NCBI GenBank assembly: GCA_001829185.1
Contig: MIAR01000003.1
Coordinates: 1-64,000, forward strand
Direction: 5' to 3'
DNA length: 64,000 nucleotides
DNA from: Spirochaetes bacterium GWB1_60_80
GTDB lineage: Bacteria; Spirochaetota; Spirochaetia; Treponematales; UBA12059
In this document: positions 26,522-35,279 of the stretch, piece after piece
How the letters are laid out: each line of letters opens with the position of its first letter
Position numbering within the stretch: the stretch's first letter is position 1
Position numbers and translations under genes: made by a program
The notes under the pieces: generated by a model
The model's database searches: none
The model's input: only the letters and a program-made list of their open reading frames with translations
What the model was told of the DNA's origin: nothing

Positions 26522-28681
26522 TTAGCCGGGCGGCGGGGCCCAGGCGTCGACCAGCGGCGCCTGGCCAGCCGGGCAGGCGTCGAGCAGCACCAGCTGCGGA
26601 GTCTCAATGCCGTTCCAGACGTTCTTCTTGACCTGGAAGACCACGTCCAGCGCCATGTCGCGGCCGATGTCGCCCCTTAAGCGGTCGGCGGCGTTCCACC
26701 ACAGCGCCGGCCAGCGATGCGCCCCAAAATCCAGCGTGAACTTGAGATGGCTCTTCTCGGTACGGCCGACGATCTCGGCCTGCAGCACCGGCACCTTGCG
26801 GGCCAAAAAAACCAGCGGCTGGTGCGCTTCGCCGTAGGGTTCCAGCTTGGTTATCAGGTCGGCCAGCTCGGGCTTCAGATAGTCGTGCGGCAGTTCGGCG
26901 TCGATGTCGATGGTCTCGTCATAAGCCTCCAGCTGCACCTCGGACAGGAAGCGGCCGGCCAGCGCCACAAAACGCGGCCAATTGGCGGCCGGCATGGAGA
27001 AGCCAGCCGCGGCGTCATGGCCGCCGAAATCGATAAACAACTCGGCGCAGTGCTCGAGCAGGCTCTTGACATTGTAGTTGCGGGCCGAGCGGACGCTGGC
27101 GATGACCGTGCCGTCCGGCAGGCTGGCGGCGGCCACCGCCGGCGCCTTGAAGGTGTCGGCCAGGCGGCTGGCGATGATGCCGGTGATGCCGCGGTTCAGC
27201 GCCGGGCTGGAGACGATGACGTACTTGCCGCCGCTGGCCTCGGCCTGGCGGCAGGCGTCGGGGTAGATGGCGTCCCAGGCCTCTGCGCCGAGCTGCCGCC
27301 GCTGGCTGTTCAGGTCGACCAGCTGGTCGGCCAGCTGGCCGCGCCGCGCCGCGTCGCCCTCCAGCAAGAGCTGCACGGCCACGCCGGGTTGGCCCATGCG
27401 GCCGGCGGCGTTGATGACCGGCGACAGCTGCCAGGAAATCTCGCTGGCCGTCAGCTGGCGGCCGAGCAGGTTCTGGCGCTGCAGCAGTTCGAGCAGGCCG
27501 GGCCGCGGCTTGCGGCTCATGGCGGCCAGGCCCTGGCGCACCAGGATGCGGTTCTCGTCCAGGAGCGGCATGATATCGGCGATGGTGGACAGGGCCACCA
27601 GCTGGAGGGCCGACTGGTCCTCCTCGCCGAAGCACTTGGCCTTGCGCAGGGCAAAGGACGTAAACAGGCTGATGAAGGTGTCCAGCTCGCTGTGGTCGCG
27701 AGTCGAATAGCGGCCCACCCGGGACAGCTCGGTTAGGCGCAGCAGGCTGGCGCCGGCCGCCTGGCTGATAACCCGGGCCACTTCCGGCTGAACATCGTAG
27801 AAATTGACTTCGGCGCCGCGGCCCAGGGCCTTGGCCAGCAGCCGCTTCTGCACCTCGCCGTCCCAGACCATGATCTGGCGGTCGGCCAGGAAGGGCACCA
27901 ACCTAGTCTGGGCCAGGTCGACCATGCCCGGCACGATGGTTTCAACGAGGCGGCCGGTCTCCACCAGGTTGGACAGGCGCACCGCCTCGATCTGGTAGGC
28001 CTCGTTGAGCGGCCGGACGTTGAGCAGGGCGACCTGCTGCTTGTACAGGCCGCTGCCGGCGAAGCGCAGCGCCCAGGCCAGCTTGTAGACCACGCCGCAG
28101 CCGGACAGGTCGCGGAAAGGATAGCCGCAATCCGGCAGCTTGGGATTGATGACGGCCAGGGCGCTAGGTGGCGACTCGGCCTGCAGGACATGGTGGTCCA
28201 GGATGATGACGTCGATGCCCTTGGAGCGGGCGTACTCCACTTCCTTGTGGTTGGAAATACCGCAGTCGACGGTGATAATGAGCGACCCGAAGGCGGCGGC
28301 ATGCTCGTCGATGGCCTTGACCGACAGCCCATACTTCTCGTCGTCGGCCGGCAGCCGCCAACTGGCCTCGATGCCAAGAGCCTGCAGGGCCTCGCAGAGC
28401 AGGGTGGCGGCGGTGACGCCGTCGACGTCGCGGTCGCCGAAGACCATCACCTTTTCCTGCTCGTCGGCCGCCAGGAGCACCCGGTCGACGGCGTCTTCCA
28501 TGTCGTTAAACAGGAAAGGGTTGCGCAGGAAGCGCATGTCATCTTCGAGGAAATAGAGCAGCGACTCGGCGCCGCTGTGGCCGCGCCGGGCCAGGATGGC
28601 GGCTGTCAGCAGGTCCAATTTGTACTTGTCGGCCAGTTCCCGGATCCTAGCGGCGGACACATCGCGCTTGCGCCATCTCAT
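26522..28681 (-). CDS. recJ: Single-strand DNA exonuclease RecJ
   Basis: A 719-residue DHH-family exonuclease that degrades single-stranded DNA 5' to 3' in recombination and mismatch repair. Visible catalytic motifs are FGDRDVDGVTAA, ITVDCGISN and ILDHH. The DHHA1 region includes INAAGRMGQP and the GGHDAAAGF motif. An insertion of about 100 residues between DHH and DHHA1 (around 225-330, QTRLVPFLADRQ onward) makes it longer than E. coli RecJ (577). It overlaps pdp by four bases (ATGA), so the two are co-translated. Confidence 0.92.
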   Translation of the reverse strand: MRWRKRDVSAARIRELADKYKLDLLTAAILARRGHSGAESLLYFLEDDMRFLRNPFLFNDMEDAVDRVLLAADEQEKVMVFGDRDVDGVTAATLLCEALQALGIEASWRLPADDEKYGLSVKAIDEHAAAFGSLIITVDCGISNHKEVEYARSKGIDVIILDHHVLQAESPPSALAVINPKLPDCGYPFRDLSGCGVVYKLAWALRFAGSGLYKQQVALLNVRPLNEAYQIEAVRLSNLVETGRLVETIVPGMVDLAQTRLVPFLADRQIMVWDGEVQKRLLAKALGRGAEVNFYDVQPEVARVISQAAGASLLRLTELSRVGRYSTRDHSELDTFISLFTSFALRKAKCFGEEDQSALQLVALSTIADIMPLLDENRILVRQGLAAMSRKPRPGLLELLQRQNLLGRQLTASEISWQLSPVINAAGRMGQPGVAVQLLLEGDAARRGQLADQLVDLNSQRRQLGAEAWDAIYPDACRQAEASGGKYVIVSSPALNRGITGIIASRLADTFKAPAVAAASLPDGTVIASVRSARNYNVKSLLEHCAELFIDFGGHDAAAGFSMPAANWPRFVALAGRFLSEVQLEAYDETIDIDAELPHDYLKPELADLITKLEPYGEAHQPLVFLARKVPVLQAEIVGRTEKSHLKFTLDFGAHRWPALWWNAADRLRGDIGRDMALDVVFQVKKNVWNGIETPQLVLLDACPAGQAPLVDAWAPPPG

Positions 28682-29988
28682 AACGCGGTAATTTCCTTGA
28701 TGATTAGTGATTTGAAGGCCGGCTTGGTTGGCGCCACGGTCAGGGCGGCCGAAATCATCGGCCAGGCCGCGTCCAGGGCCGCCTCGGTGCGGGCGTAGAC
28801 CCGGGCCACCACGTCGCCACGGCGGACGGCGTCGCCCTTGACCTTTTCGAAGATGAAGCCGACGTCGGCGAAGACCGGGTCGCTGGTTTTATTGCGTCCC
28901 ACGCCCAGGTAAACGCCGGCCAGTCCGATCTGCCAGGCGTCGATACTGCCGACAAACCCGTCGGCCGGCGCCTTCAGCTCGCGTACGCAGGCGGCGCGGC
29001 AACTGTCCTTGAGCTTGTCCAGCTGGTCGACCTGGCCGCCTTGGCTGGCGACGTTGCGCAGGAAATAGCGCCAGGCGCTACCGTCGGCCAGCACCTTGGC
29101 GCACTGGGCCAGGGCCTCGTCCATGGTGGCGCAGCGGCCGGCCGCGATCAGCATCCAGGCCGCCAGGCGCTTGGTCACTTCCATGACATCTAGCGGCCCC
29201 TTGCCGTGCAGGCAGTCGATGGTTTCCTCGATCTCGAACCAGTTGCCGACCTTGCGGCCGAGCGGCTCGGTCATGTCGGTGATGACGGCCACCACCTTCT
29301 TGCCCATGACGTGTCCGGTCTTGACCAGGCTGTTGGCCAGGCGCTCGGCGTCCTCAAAGGTCTTCATGAAGGCGCCGGGGCCGCATTTGACGTCGAAGAC
29401 CAAGGCATCGGCGCCCTCGGCCACTTTTTTTGAAAGAATGCTGGCGGTAATCAGCGGCACCGATTCGACGGTGGCCGTGACGTCGCGCAGGGCGTACAGT
29501 TTCTTGTCGGCCGGCACGATCTGGGCGGTCTGGCCGGTCATAGCCATGTTGTCGGCCTCCAGGTAGGCGCGGAAACGGGCCTCGTCGAGCTGGACTTGAT
29601 AGCCAGGAATGCTTTCCAGCTTGTCCAGGGTGCCGCCAGTATGGCCCAGGGCCCGGCCGGACATCATCGGCACGCGCGCGCCGGAGGCAGCCACCATCGG
29701 CGCCAGGATCAGCGACAGCTTGTCGCCGACGCCGCCGGTGGAATGCTTGTCGACAAAGGGACCGGCGATGCCGCCCAGATTCATGACGGCGCCGGACTTG
29801 AGCATCAGCTCGGTCAGGGTAGCCGTCTCCTCGAAGCTCATGCCCTTGAAGAAAATGGCCATCAAGAGGGACGAAACCTGGTAATCGGGGATGTCGCCGG
29901 CCACATAACCGGTAATGATGAATGCCAGTTCCTCACGGCAGAGCTCGTGGCCGTCCCGTTTCTTCATGATAATGTCTACCGCTCTCAT
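28678..29988 (-). CDS. pdp: Pyrimidine-nucleoside (thymidine) phosphorylase
   Basis: A 436-residue phosphorylase of the DeoA/Pdp family. It splits thymidine or uridine with phosphate into base and sugar phosphate. The phosphate site DKHSTGGVGDKLSL, the signature SGRALGHTGGTLDKLESIPG, and lysine-containing VFDVKCGPGAFMKT are intact. Length and motifs fit pyrimidine-nucleoside phosphorylase. AGGAGG-like ribosome site (GGAAGGAGG on the minus strand) precedes the ATG. It leads the recJ pair. Confidence 0.92.
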   Translation of the reverse strand: MRAVDIIMKKRDGHELCREELAFIITGYVAGDIPDYQVSSLLMAIFFKGMSFEETATLTELMLKSGAVMNLGGIAGPFVDKHSTGGVGDKLSLILAPMVAASGARVPMMSGRALGHTGGTLDKLESIPGYQVQLDEARFRAYLEADNMAMTGQTAQIVPADKKLYALRDVTATVESVPLITASILSKKVAEGADALVFDVKCGPGAFMKTFEDAERLANSLVKTGHVMGKKVVAVITDMTEPLGRKVGNWFEIEETIDCLHGKGPLDVMEVTKRLAAWMLIAAGRCATMDEALAQCAKVLADGSAWRYFLRNVASQGGQVDQLDKLKDSCRAACVRELKAPADGFVGSIDAWQIGLAGVYLGVGRNKTSDPVFADVGFIFEKVKGDAVRRGDVVARVYARTEAALDAAWPMISAALTVAPTKPAFKSLIIKEITAL

Positions 29989-30080
29989 GCTTCCTCCTTC
30001 GACTCCGAACAGCGCCGGAGCCGCATTGTGCTTTTTATTGCGTGGCTTGTAAAGATGCCGCCAGACTATTGTAGGTCGAT

Positions 30081-30842
30081 TCAGGCCGGCACCAGCAGCC
30101 GCAAAGACTGCAACGGACCGCCGGTGGCCTTAGCCAGCCAGTCGACCAGGCAGGCCCGCATGGCCTGGGCCGATTCCCTGGCCAGGCCGAGGCCCAGCGC
30201 GCCGTCGAAATCATGTTCCAGGCTACGTTGCAGCCAGGCGATGGCGCCGGCCGGCAGCGCGATGGCCTCCCCTTCGGCGCAGCGGGCGCAGACGAACACG
30301 CCGTGTCGGCGGGAATAGTAATGTAAAGCATTTGCGCCACTTGCGCCAGAGCAACGCTCGCAGGCCGACGGGTCGGACAATAATCCCATCTGCTGCAATA
30401 CCCGCAGGCTGAACTGGAGCAGCACCGCTTCAACGGTTAGGGAACGAGACATAGCTCCCGCCGCCCGATCCAGGCCGCGCAGGCTGTGCAGGCAGAGCGA
30501 GAAAGCCGCCTGATGATCGCCGCCCAAGCCGGAGGTGGCCAGCAACACCTCGCTGACCAGGCTGGCCACCGCCATCGCCTCCAGGCTGGCGCGGATATGG
30601 GAAAACTCCTCCAGCGGGTCAAAGTCGCTCAGCTTGATAAAATCGCTGCGGTCGCGGTACAGCACGGCCCGGCCGGCGTGCCAGGGCGAGGCCAACGAGC
30701 GCAGCTTGCTCTTGCCGCCGCCGAACAGGAAGGTCTGCAGCAGACCTTGCGCGGGGGTGAGGAGCCAAATCAGGCGGCCGCCGGAGCTGCTTTCGCGGCT
30801 GTGCACCACCACGGCATCGATCGTTTCGCTACGTTGCGCCAT
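30081..30842 (-). CDS. recO: DNA repair protein RecO
   Basis: A 253-residue RecO. The N-terminal OB fold (TIDAVVVHSRESSSGGRLIWLLTPAQGLLQ) is followed by the helical domain with a zinc site: CERCSG and CARC. RecO loads RecA with RecR in the RecF pathway. It is monocistronic here, 93 bases from pdp. Together with recJ it places two RecF-pathway genes in the same stretch. Confidence 0.9.
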   Translation of the reverse strand: MAQRSETIDAVVVHSRESSSGGRLIWLLTPAQGLLQTFLFGGGKSKLRSLASPWHAGRAVLYRDRSDFIKLSDFDPLEEFSHIRASLEAMAVASLVSEVLLATSGLGGDHQAAFSLCLHSLRGLDRAAGAMSRSLTVEAVLLQFSLRVLQQMGLLSDPSACERCSGASGANALHYYSRRHGVFVCARCAEGEAIALPAGAIAWLQRSLEHDFDGALGLGLARESAQAMRACLVDWLAKATGGPLQSLRLLVPA

Positions 30843-30924
30843 ACCACTCCATCATCCCGCCTGACGGCGCTTTAGTCAATCCGCCAGGCCGGCCGGAAGG
30901 CCCCAGTCGGCTCCTTGGCTTTAA

Positions 30925-31053
30925 CAGGTTGTTGAAAAAGCCGGTTGCTTTCTCAACAACCTTAACAATTCCTCGCATAGCTTGCGCTATGCTGCGTAAT
31001 TGTACCGGCTTTTGAAGTGTTGAAAAGCCGCATCCGCGTTTTTCAACACCCTG
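30925..31053 (+). mobile_element. 129-bp MITE-like element, copy 4
   Basis: Full-length copy flanked by TTAA at 30921-30924 and 31054-31057. It lies upstream of the divergent recO and GIDE-like genes. It may carry or displace their promoters, as its right end is 140 bases before the 31194 start. Confidence 0.9.
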
Positions 31054-31193
31054 TTAAACGCTGCCTGGATTACGCTTTTTTACCGCCAGCTGTTTGCATT
31101 ATAGCCGGAAATGGTGGAAAATTGTCTCGGGGAGCAGCGACGGACCACCCAGCGGCGGCGCGGCGCGGCCCCAATTTCAGACCAGGAGGCATC

Positions 31194-31985
31194 ATGATTT
31201 TTATTCCGATCGGCTTGGCGGCGGTGGCAGTGATCCTGTTTCTCGTCGGCAAAAGCCAGGCCCAAAAGGCCTATGACATGCAGTCCATCGAAACCTCGAG
31301 CGCCGTTGAACTGACCCAGATGGCGGCCGACATAACCAAGGAAATCGGGCCTGGCTCCTTCACCCGCCAGGTGGAAGTGAAGGGCGTCGCCGAATGCTCG
31401 AGCCCGCTTAAATCCGAGCAGGCCAACGCCGAGTGCGTCTGGTACCGCGCCACCGTGACCCGCGAATACGAAGAAACCTACACCGAACGCGACAGCGAAG
31501 GCCGCAGCCAGACCCGGACCCGGCGCGGCTCCGAATCCGTTTCCAGCAACGAACGTGGCACGCCCTTCCAGCTACGCGATGCTACCGGCACCATCACCAT
31601 CGACCCGGCCGGCGCTACCCTCGAAGGCGACAAGCTCGCTTCCCGCTTCGAGCAGGGCGGCTCCAAGCCGGGCATGGCTATTAAATTCGGCGGCCTGTCC
31701 CTCAGCTTCGACATGGCTGGCGGTCGACGCACCCTGGGATATAAAATGGAAGAATACGCCATCACGGTCGGCAAACGCCTCTACGTGCTCGGCGAGGCGC
31801 GCGACGACGGCGGTCAGCTGCGCGTTACCAAGCCAACCGAAAAAGGCAAACGTTTCCTCATTACCGTCAAGAGCGAGGAAGACATGGTCAAGTCCGCCCT
31901 GAGTGCCAATAAGGCCCTCAAGATCGCTTCCCTTGTCCTGGTGGTGGCCGCGGCCGCCAGCGCCATCCTGATTATTATCTTCTGA
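31194..31985 (+). CDS. GIDE-domain membrane protein without RING
   Basis: A 263-residue protein with a membrane helix at each end (about 2-20 and 238-262). The soluble middle resembles the GIDE/MULAN domain of mitochondrial E3 ligases: VEVKGVAECSSPLKSEQANAECVWYRATVTREYEE, followed by DATGTITIDPAGA and YKMEEYAITVGKRLYVLGEA. No RING finger is present, as usual for bacterial relatives. It is likely a bitopic envelope protein of unknown role. AGGAGGC precedes ATG 31194; the frame back to 31017 runs through the mobile element and was cut. Confidence 0.8.
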   Translation: MIFIPIGLAAVAVILFLVGKSQAQKAYDMQSIETSSAVELTQMAADITKEIGPGSFTRQVEVKGVAECSSPLKSEQANAECVWYRATVTREYEETYTERDSEGRSQTRTRRGSESVSSNERGTPFQLRDATGTITIDPAGATLEGDKLASRFEQGGSKPGMAIKFGGLSLSFDMAGGRRTLGYKMEEYAITVGKRLYVLGEARDDGGQLRVTKPTEKGKRFLITVKSEEDMVKSALSANKALKIASLVLVVAAAASAILIIIF

Positions 31986-32084
31986 GTACACGGCCAGGGC
32001 TGGCGCTGCGCAGTTGCCAGTCCTGGCGCTTGCCCGACCAGCCAGCGGCTGACGCCAGCCCGCAATCTGGCTATACTGGTCGCC

Positions 32085-32933
32085 ATGAAATGCAATTTCC
32101 ACACCCACAGCGATTTTTGTGACGGTCACGCCTCAGTGGCGGCTATGGCCCAGGCAGCCTATCAGTTCGGCTTTGCCAGCCTGGGCTTCAGTAGCCACGC
32201 GCCGCTACCCTTTTTTGCCGAATGGAACATGACGACCCAGCGGCTGCCCGATTATCTGGCCAGCATCAAGCGCTTGGCCGACGACTACCGGGGGCGGATG
32301 GAAATCCTCTGCGGCCTGGAAATCGATTTCATCGAGCACTGCTGGGGCGTGGATCAGCCGCTGTTCCGCCAGTTGCAGCTCGATTACCGCCTGCTGGCCA
32401 TCCATTATATCTACCACCCCGACCTGCCGCCGGAGCAGTACGTGGCCGTCGACATGGCCGACGACCAACTGGACGCCTATATCGCCCGCTGCTACGGCGG
32501 CAAACCGCGCCGCCTGGTCGAGAAATACTACCAGGCGGTCACCGCCGGCGTGGAGGCCGGCGGCTTCGATATTCTGGCCCACCTCGACCTGATAAAAAAG
32601 AACAACCGCGGCGGCCGCCTGTTCGACGAGGGCAGCGCCTGGTACCGCCGGGCGGCAATGACGGCCGTGGAGGCGCTGGCCGGCTCGGGCATCATCGTCG
32701 AGATCAACACCGGCGGCCTGGCCCGCGGCAAAACCGACACGGTCTACCCGGCCCCCTGGATTCTAGCCGAACTCCAGCAACGCGACGTCCAGATCTGCAT
32801 TAACGCCGACGCCCACCGGCCGGAGCACCTGACCCTGCACCGCGCGGCCGGCTTGGAAGCGGCGGCGGCGGCCGGTTACCGGGAACTGGAGATTCCCGGC
32901 CCCAGCGGCCGGCGAAGCATTCCGCTGGCTTGA
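32085..32933 (+). CDS. PHP-family histidinol-phosphatase-like protein
   Basis: A 282-residue PHP metallophosphatase. The metal ligands are visible in NFHTHSDFCDGH, the GLEIDF motif, HLDLIKK and the end motif NADAHRPEH. Length and motifs fit HisK-type histidinol-phosphatase, which makes histidinol in histidine synthesis. Other his genes are not nearby, so another sugar- or nucleotide-phosphate substrate is possible. The ribosome site is weak. Confidence 0.82.
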   Translation: MKCNFHTHSDFCDGHASVAAMAQAAYQFGFASLGFSSHAPLPFFAEWNMTTQRLPDYLASIKRLADDYRGRMEILCGLEIDFIEHCWGVDQPLFRQLQLDYRLLAIHYIYHPDLPPEQYVAVDMADDQLDAYIARCYGGKPRRLVEKYYQAVTAGVEAGGFDILAHLDLIKKNNRGGRLFDEGSAWYRRAAMTAVEALAGSGIIVEINTGGLARGKTDTVYPAPWILAELQQRDVQICINADAHRPEHLTLHRAAGLEAAAAAGYRELEIPGPSGRRSIPLA

Positions 32934-33038
32934 GCCGCCAGCCGGCAAAGAACCGCCAGCCATCGAAGAGCCGGAACCCAATAAAACAGCCGGGCAGACT
33001 GGACTGCACCGGCTTATTTTAATGGAAAAGCGCTGGAA

Positions 33039-33395
33039 TCAGCGGTTGCGCCGCTCGTCGTCACGTTGGCAGTTAACGCACATCACCGCATACGGTAAGG
33101 CCTCCAGCCGCTCTGGTGGAATCTTGCAGGAACACTTCAGGCAGATACCGTAGCGGCCTTGCTGAATGCGCAGCAGGGCGGCCTCAATAGCCCTTAGCCG
33201 CTTGACATCCTGGGAACCAAGGGCTTCGAGCATCTTGCGGTCGACATCGTCCGACGCGACGTCGATACTGTCCTTCGGGTCCATTTCCTCGACGATGGCG
33301 CGAAAGTCGGCATTGGTGGCGATCAATTTTTGGTGGATCTCATCCCGCAAACTGTTGAGAAGATCGTGCATCTTCTGGGTAAATTCTTTGTCCAT
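33039..33395 (-). CDS. DksA/TraR-type zinc-finger protein
   Basis: A 118-residue protein with an N-terminal coiled coil and a C-terminal C4 zinc finger: CLKCSCKIPPERLEALPYAV then CVNC. This is the TraR/DksA layout. Such proteins insert into the RNA polymerase secondary channel and tune transcription, often with ppGpp. The coiled-coil tip has DPKDSIDVASDD, similar to the DxxDxA tip of DksA. GGGAGGG precedes the ATG. Confidence 0.88.
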   Translation of the reverse strand: MDKEFTQKMHDLLNSLRDEIHQKLIATNADFRAIVEEMDPKDSIDVASDDVDRKMLEALGSQDVKRLRAIEAALLRIQQGRYGICLKCSCKIPPERLEALPYAVMCVNCQRDDERRNR

Positions 33396-33574
33396 AAGAA
33401 TCCCTCCCTCAATGATTGGACGGCGCCGGCCAACCGACGCTGGCTAAAACCGGCGCGGGCGCGACACTGGAAGGCAACGCCGCAACAATACTCAGAGCGC
33501 ATCAATATCGCCAAAAGCCGCCGCAGTGTCAAGTCCCGCTAATAATCCAGCCTTTGGTTTCCCGACCGGCTGGT

Positions 33575-34204
33575 TCAGAGTTGGAACTCCAGACGGAAGG
33601 CGGTGATGGCGCCAGGCGGGCTATCGGCCAGCAGGCTGAACCCCAGGCCGGCCAGCGCTCCGGCGGCCTCGCGAACGGCGCCGGTAACCAGAATCTGGCC
33701 GGCGGCGGCGGTATCCTCGCCCAGTTTGGAGGCGGCGTTCACCTCGGTGCCGAAAACGTCCACGTCGCCGATGCGCAGCATCCGCCCGAAGCCCAGGCCG
33801 ACGCACAGCAGTACTCTGTCCTCCGCCGCCTTGTCGACATTGTAGCTGGCCAAGACGCGCTGCATGGCGATGGCGCATTCCAGGGCGCGCGGCGCCGTCC
33901 GGAAGATGACCATCATGCTGTCGCCTTCCATTTTTAGCAGGATCCCGTCATGGTCGTAGATGACCGGCACCAGCAAACGCTGTGATTCATGGATGACCTG
34001 CAGGAAATGGATGATGCCGAATTCGGCCACATGGCGGGAAAAGCCGGACAGATCGGTGAACATAACCGCCCAATCCTCGCCAAAGAGATCCCAGATGCGC
34101 TGGTCGAGCAGCGTCTTGTCGGAACCGGGCTGCAGGCGCTCCTCGATCAGGCGGTCCAGCCGGTCCTGCGACGCGCTGGTCCCAACCTGTATGATATACG
34201 ACAT
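33575..34204 (-). CDS. Class III nucleotide cyclase, single domain
   Basis: A 209-residue stand-alone cyclase domain. Metal-binding aspartates are in VMFTDLSGFS and KMEGDSMMVIF, and VNAASKLGED corresponds to the transition-state region (usual N-x-x-x-R is altered to N-x-x-S-K). It therefore may be active, inactive or bind a different nucleotide. No sensor domain or membrane helix is present. Two cNMP-binding proteins are encoded at 44789 and 45837. Confidence 0.8.
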   Translation of the reverse strand: MSYIIQVGTSASQDRLDRLIEERLQPGSDKTLLDQRIWDLFGEDWAVMFTDLSGFSRHVAEFGIIHFLQVIHESQRLLVPVIYDHDGILLKMEGDSMMVIFRTAPRALECAIAMQRVLASYNVDKAAEDRVLLCVGLGFGRMLRIGDVDVFGTEVNAASKLGEDTAAAGQILVTGAVREAAGALAGLGFSLLADSPPGAITAFRLEFQL

Positions 34205-34406
34205 AGGTTACCCTTTCTTCATGCCACGGCGACCCGGACGGCGGGCGGGCCCCCAAAGGCCTATGCCGCCTCCTAGTTGACACTCGGGTCGTCAACCCAT
34301 ACTATTATGGCGATTCAGGCAGCCTTTGCAAGAGTCGGTCTGCTTTTGGGCAAGCCGTCGCTCAGGTGGCAGAACCGCCGATGTCCCTAACAGCCCTGGA
34401 GGAAAT

Positions 34407-34625
34407 GTGGCAAAAGAAGAAGCCATCGAAGTCGAAGGAATTGTAAAAGAGTCACTGCCGAATACCATGTTCCGGGTAGAACTCAAGAATGGCCATGTCA
34501 TCCTGGCCCATCTGTCCGGCAAGATGCGCAAGCATTACATCCGTATCGTTCCGGGCGACAGCGTCCGGGTGGCCTTGTCTCCCTACGACCTGACCCGCGG
34601 CCGCATCATCTACCGCGAACGCTAA
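34407..34625 (+). CDS. infA: Translation initiation factor IF-1
   Basis: A 72-residue IF-1 with an S1-type OB fold: [40 protein letters not shown] and [21 protein letters not shown]. It helps place initiator tRNA in the ribosomal P site. The start is GTG 34407 with GGAGGAAAT upstream; there is no in-frame ATG nearby that fits. It stands alone between a cyclase gene and smr. Confidence 0.95.
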   Translation: MAKEEAIEVEGIVKESLPNTMFRVELKNGHVILAHLSGKMRKHYIRIVPGDSVRVALSPYDLTRGRIIYRER

Positions 34626-34673
34626 TCCCGCCTGCCGACCGCGCCGGCGTTCCTGACTGGCCTGCCCAGCGGG

Positions 34674-35279
34674 TCAACGCCTGCGTACCAGCACCCACGT
34701 AGCGCCAGAGCCTCCCGCCTGGCCGTCAGCCGGGCCAGAACGCCCGGCGAAGGGATGCCGCTCCAACCAGCGTCGCACCAGTTCGGCCAGCACCGGCCCG
34801 CTTCGGGAGTGGATGCCCTTACCGTGGATAATCAGGACTTTAGCCGACTGCCGCATTTCAGCCTGCAGGAAAAAGGCTTCCAGCGCTTCTTCCGCCGCCA
34901 GCGCGGTCAGGCCGTGCAGGTCGAGGGTGGCGTCGTAGGGCATGTCGTCAATTTCCTTGCGGCTGAGGTGACGCTGAATATGGTGCTGGCGGAATTCGGC
35001 CAGTTGGCTGTCTTTATCGGCCACGCCATGCTCCTCCAGCCAGCGCAACTGAGCCTGTCGCGCCAAGGACGGCCGGTCGGGTTCAGATGGAGTAGCAGCC
35101 GACTTTGAGCCGGTTCGGGTGGCCGTCGGCTGGCCGGTTGCCGGGCTACCCCCGGCCGACTTCGGCTTGGCTTGGCCGGCGCGCTCCGGCTGTTCGGGCA
35201 CGGCGTGCGGCTTTGGGCCGGAGCGCAGACTGCGGGCCCGGACTTCGTCCCATTGCTTGAGGATATCGCCAAAATCCAT
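34674..35279 (-). CDS. Smr-domain protein
   Basis: A 201-residue protein. The first 100 residues are basic and low complexity. The C-terminal Smr (MutS-related) domain has LDLHGLTALAAEEAL and LIIHGKGIHSRSGP. Smr domains are nicking or RNA-cleaving nucleases, linked to ribosome rescue in other bacteria. It is the last gene of the long moxR-bat operon: its ATG overlaps the batD stop as TGATG. The longer reading to 35348 was cut. Confidence 0.88.
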   Translation of the reverse strand: MDFGDILKQWDEVRARSLRSGPKPHAVPEQPERAGQAKPKSAGGSPATGQPTATRTGSKSAATPSEPDRPSLARQAQLRWLEEHGVADKDSQLAEFRQHHIQRHLSRKEIDDMPYDATLDLHGLTALAAEEALEAFFLQAEMRQSAKVLIIHGKGIHSRSGPVLAELVRRWLERHPFAGRSGPADGQAGGSGATWVLVRRR

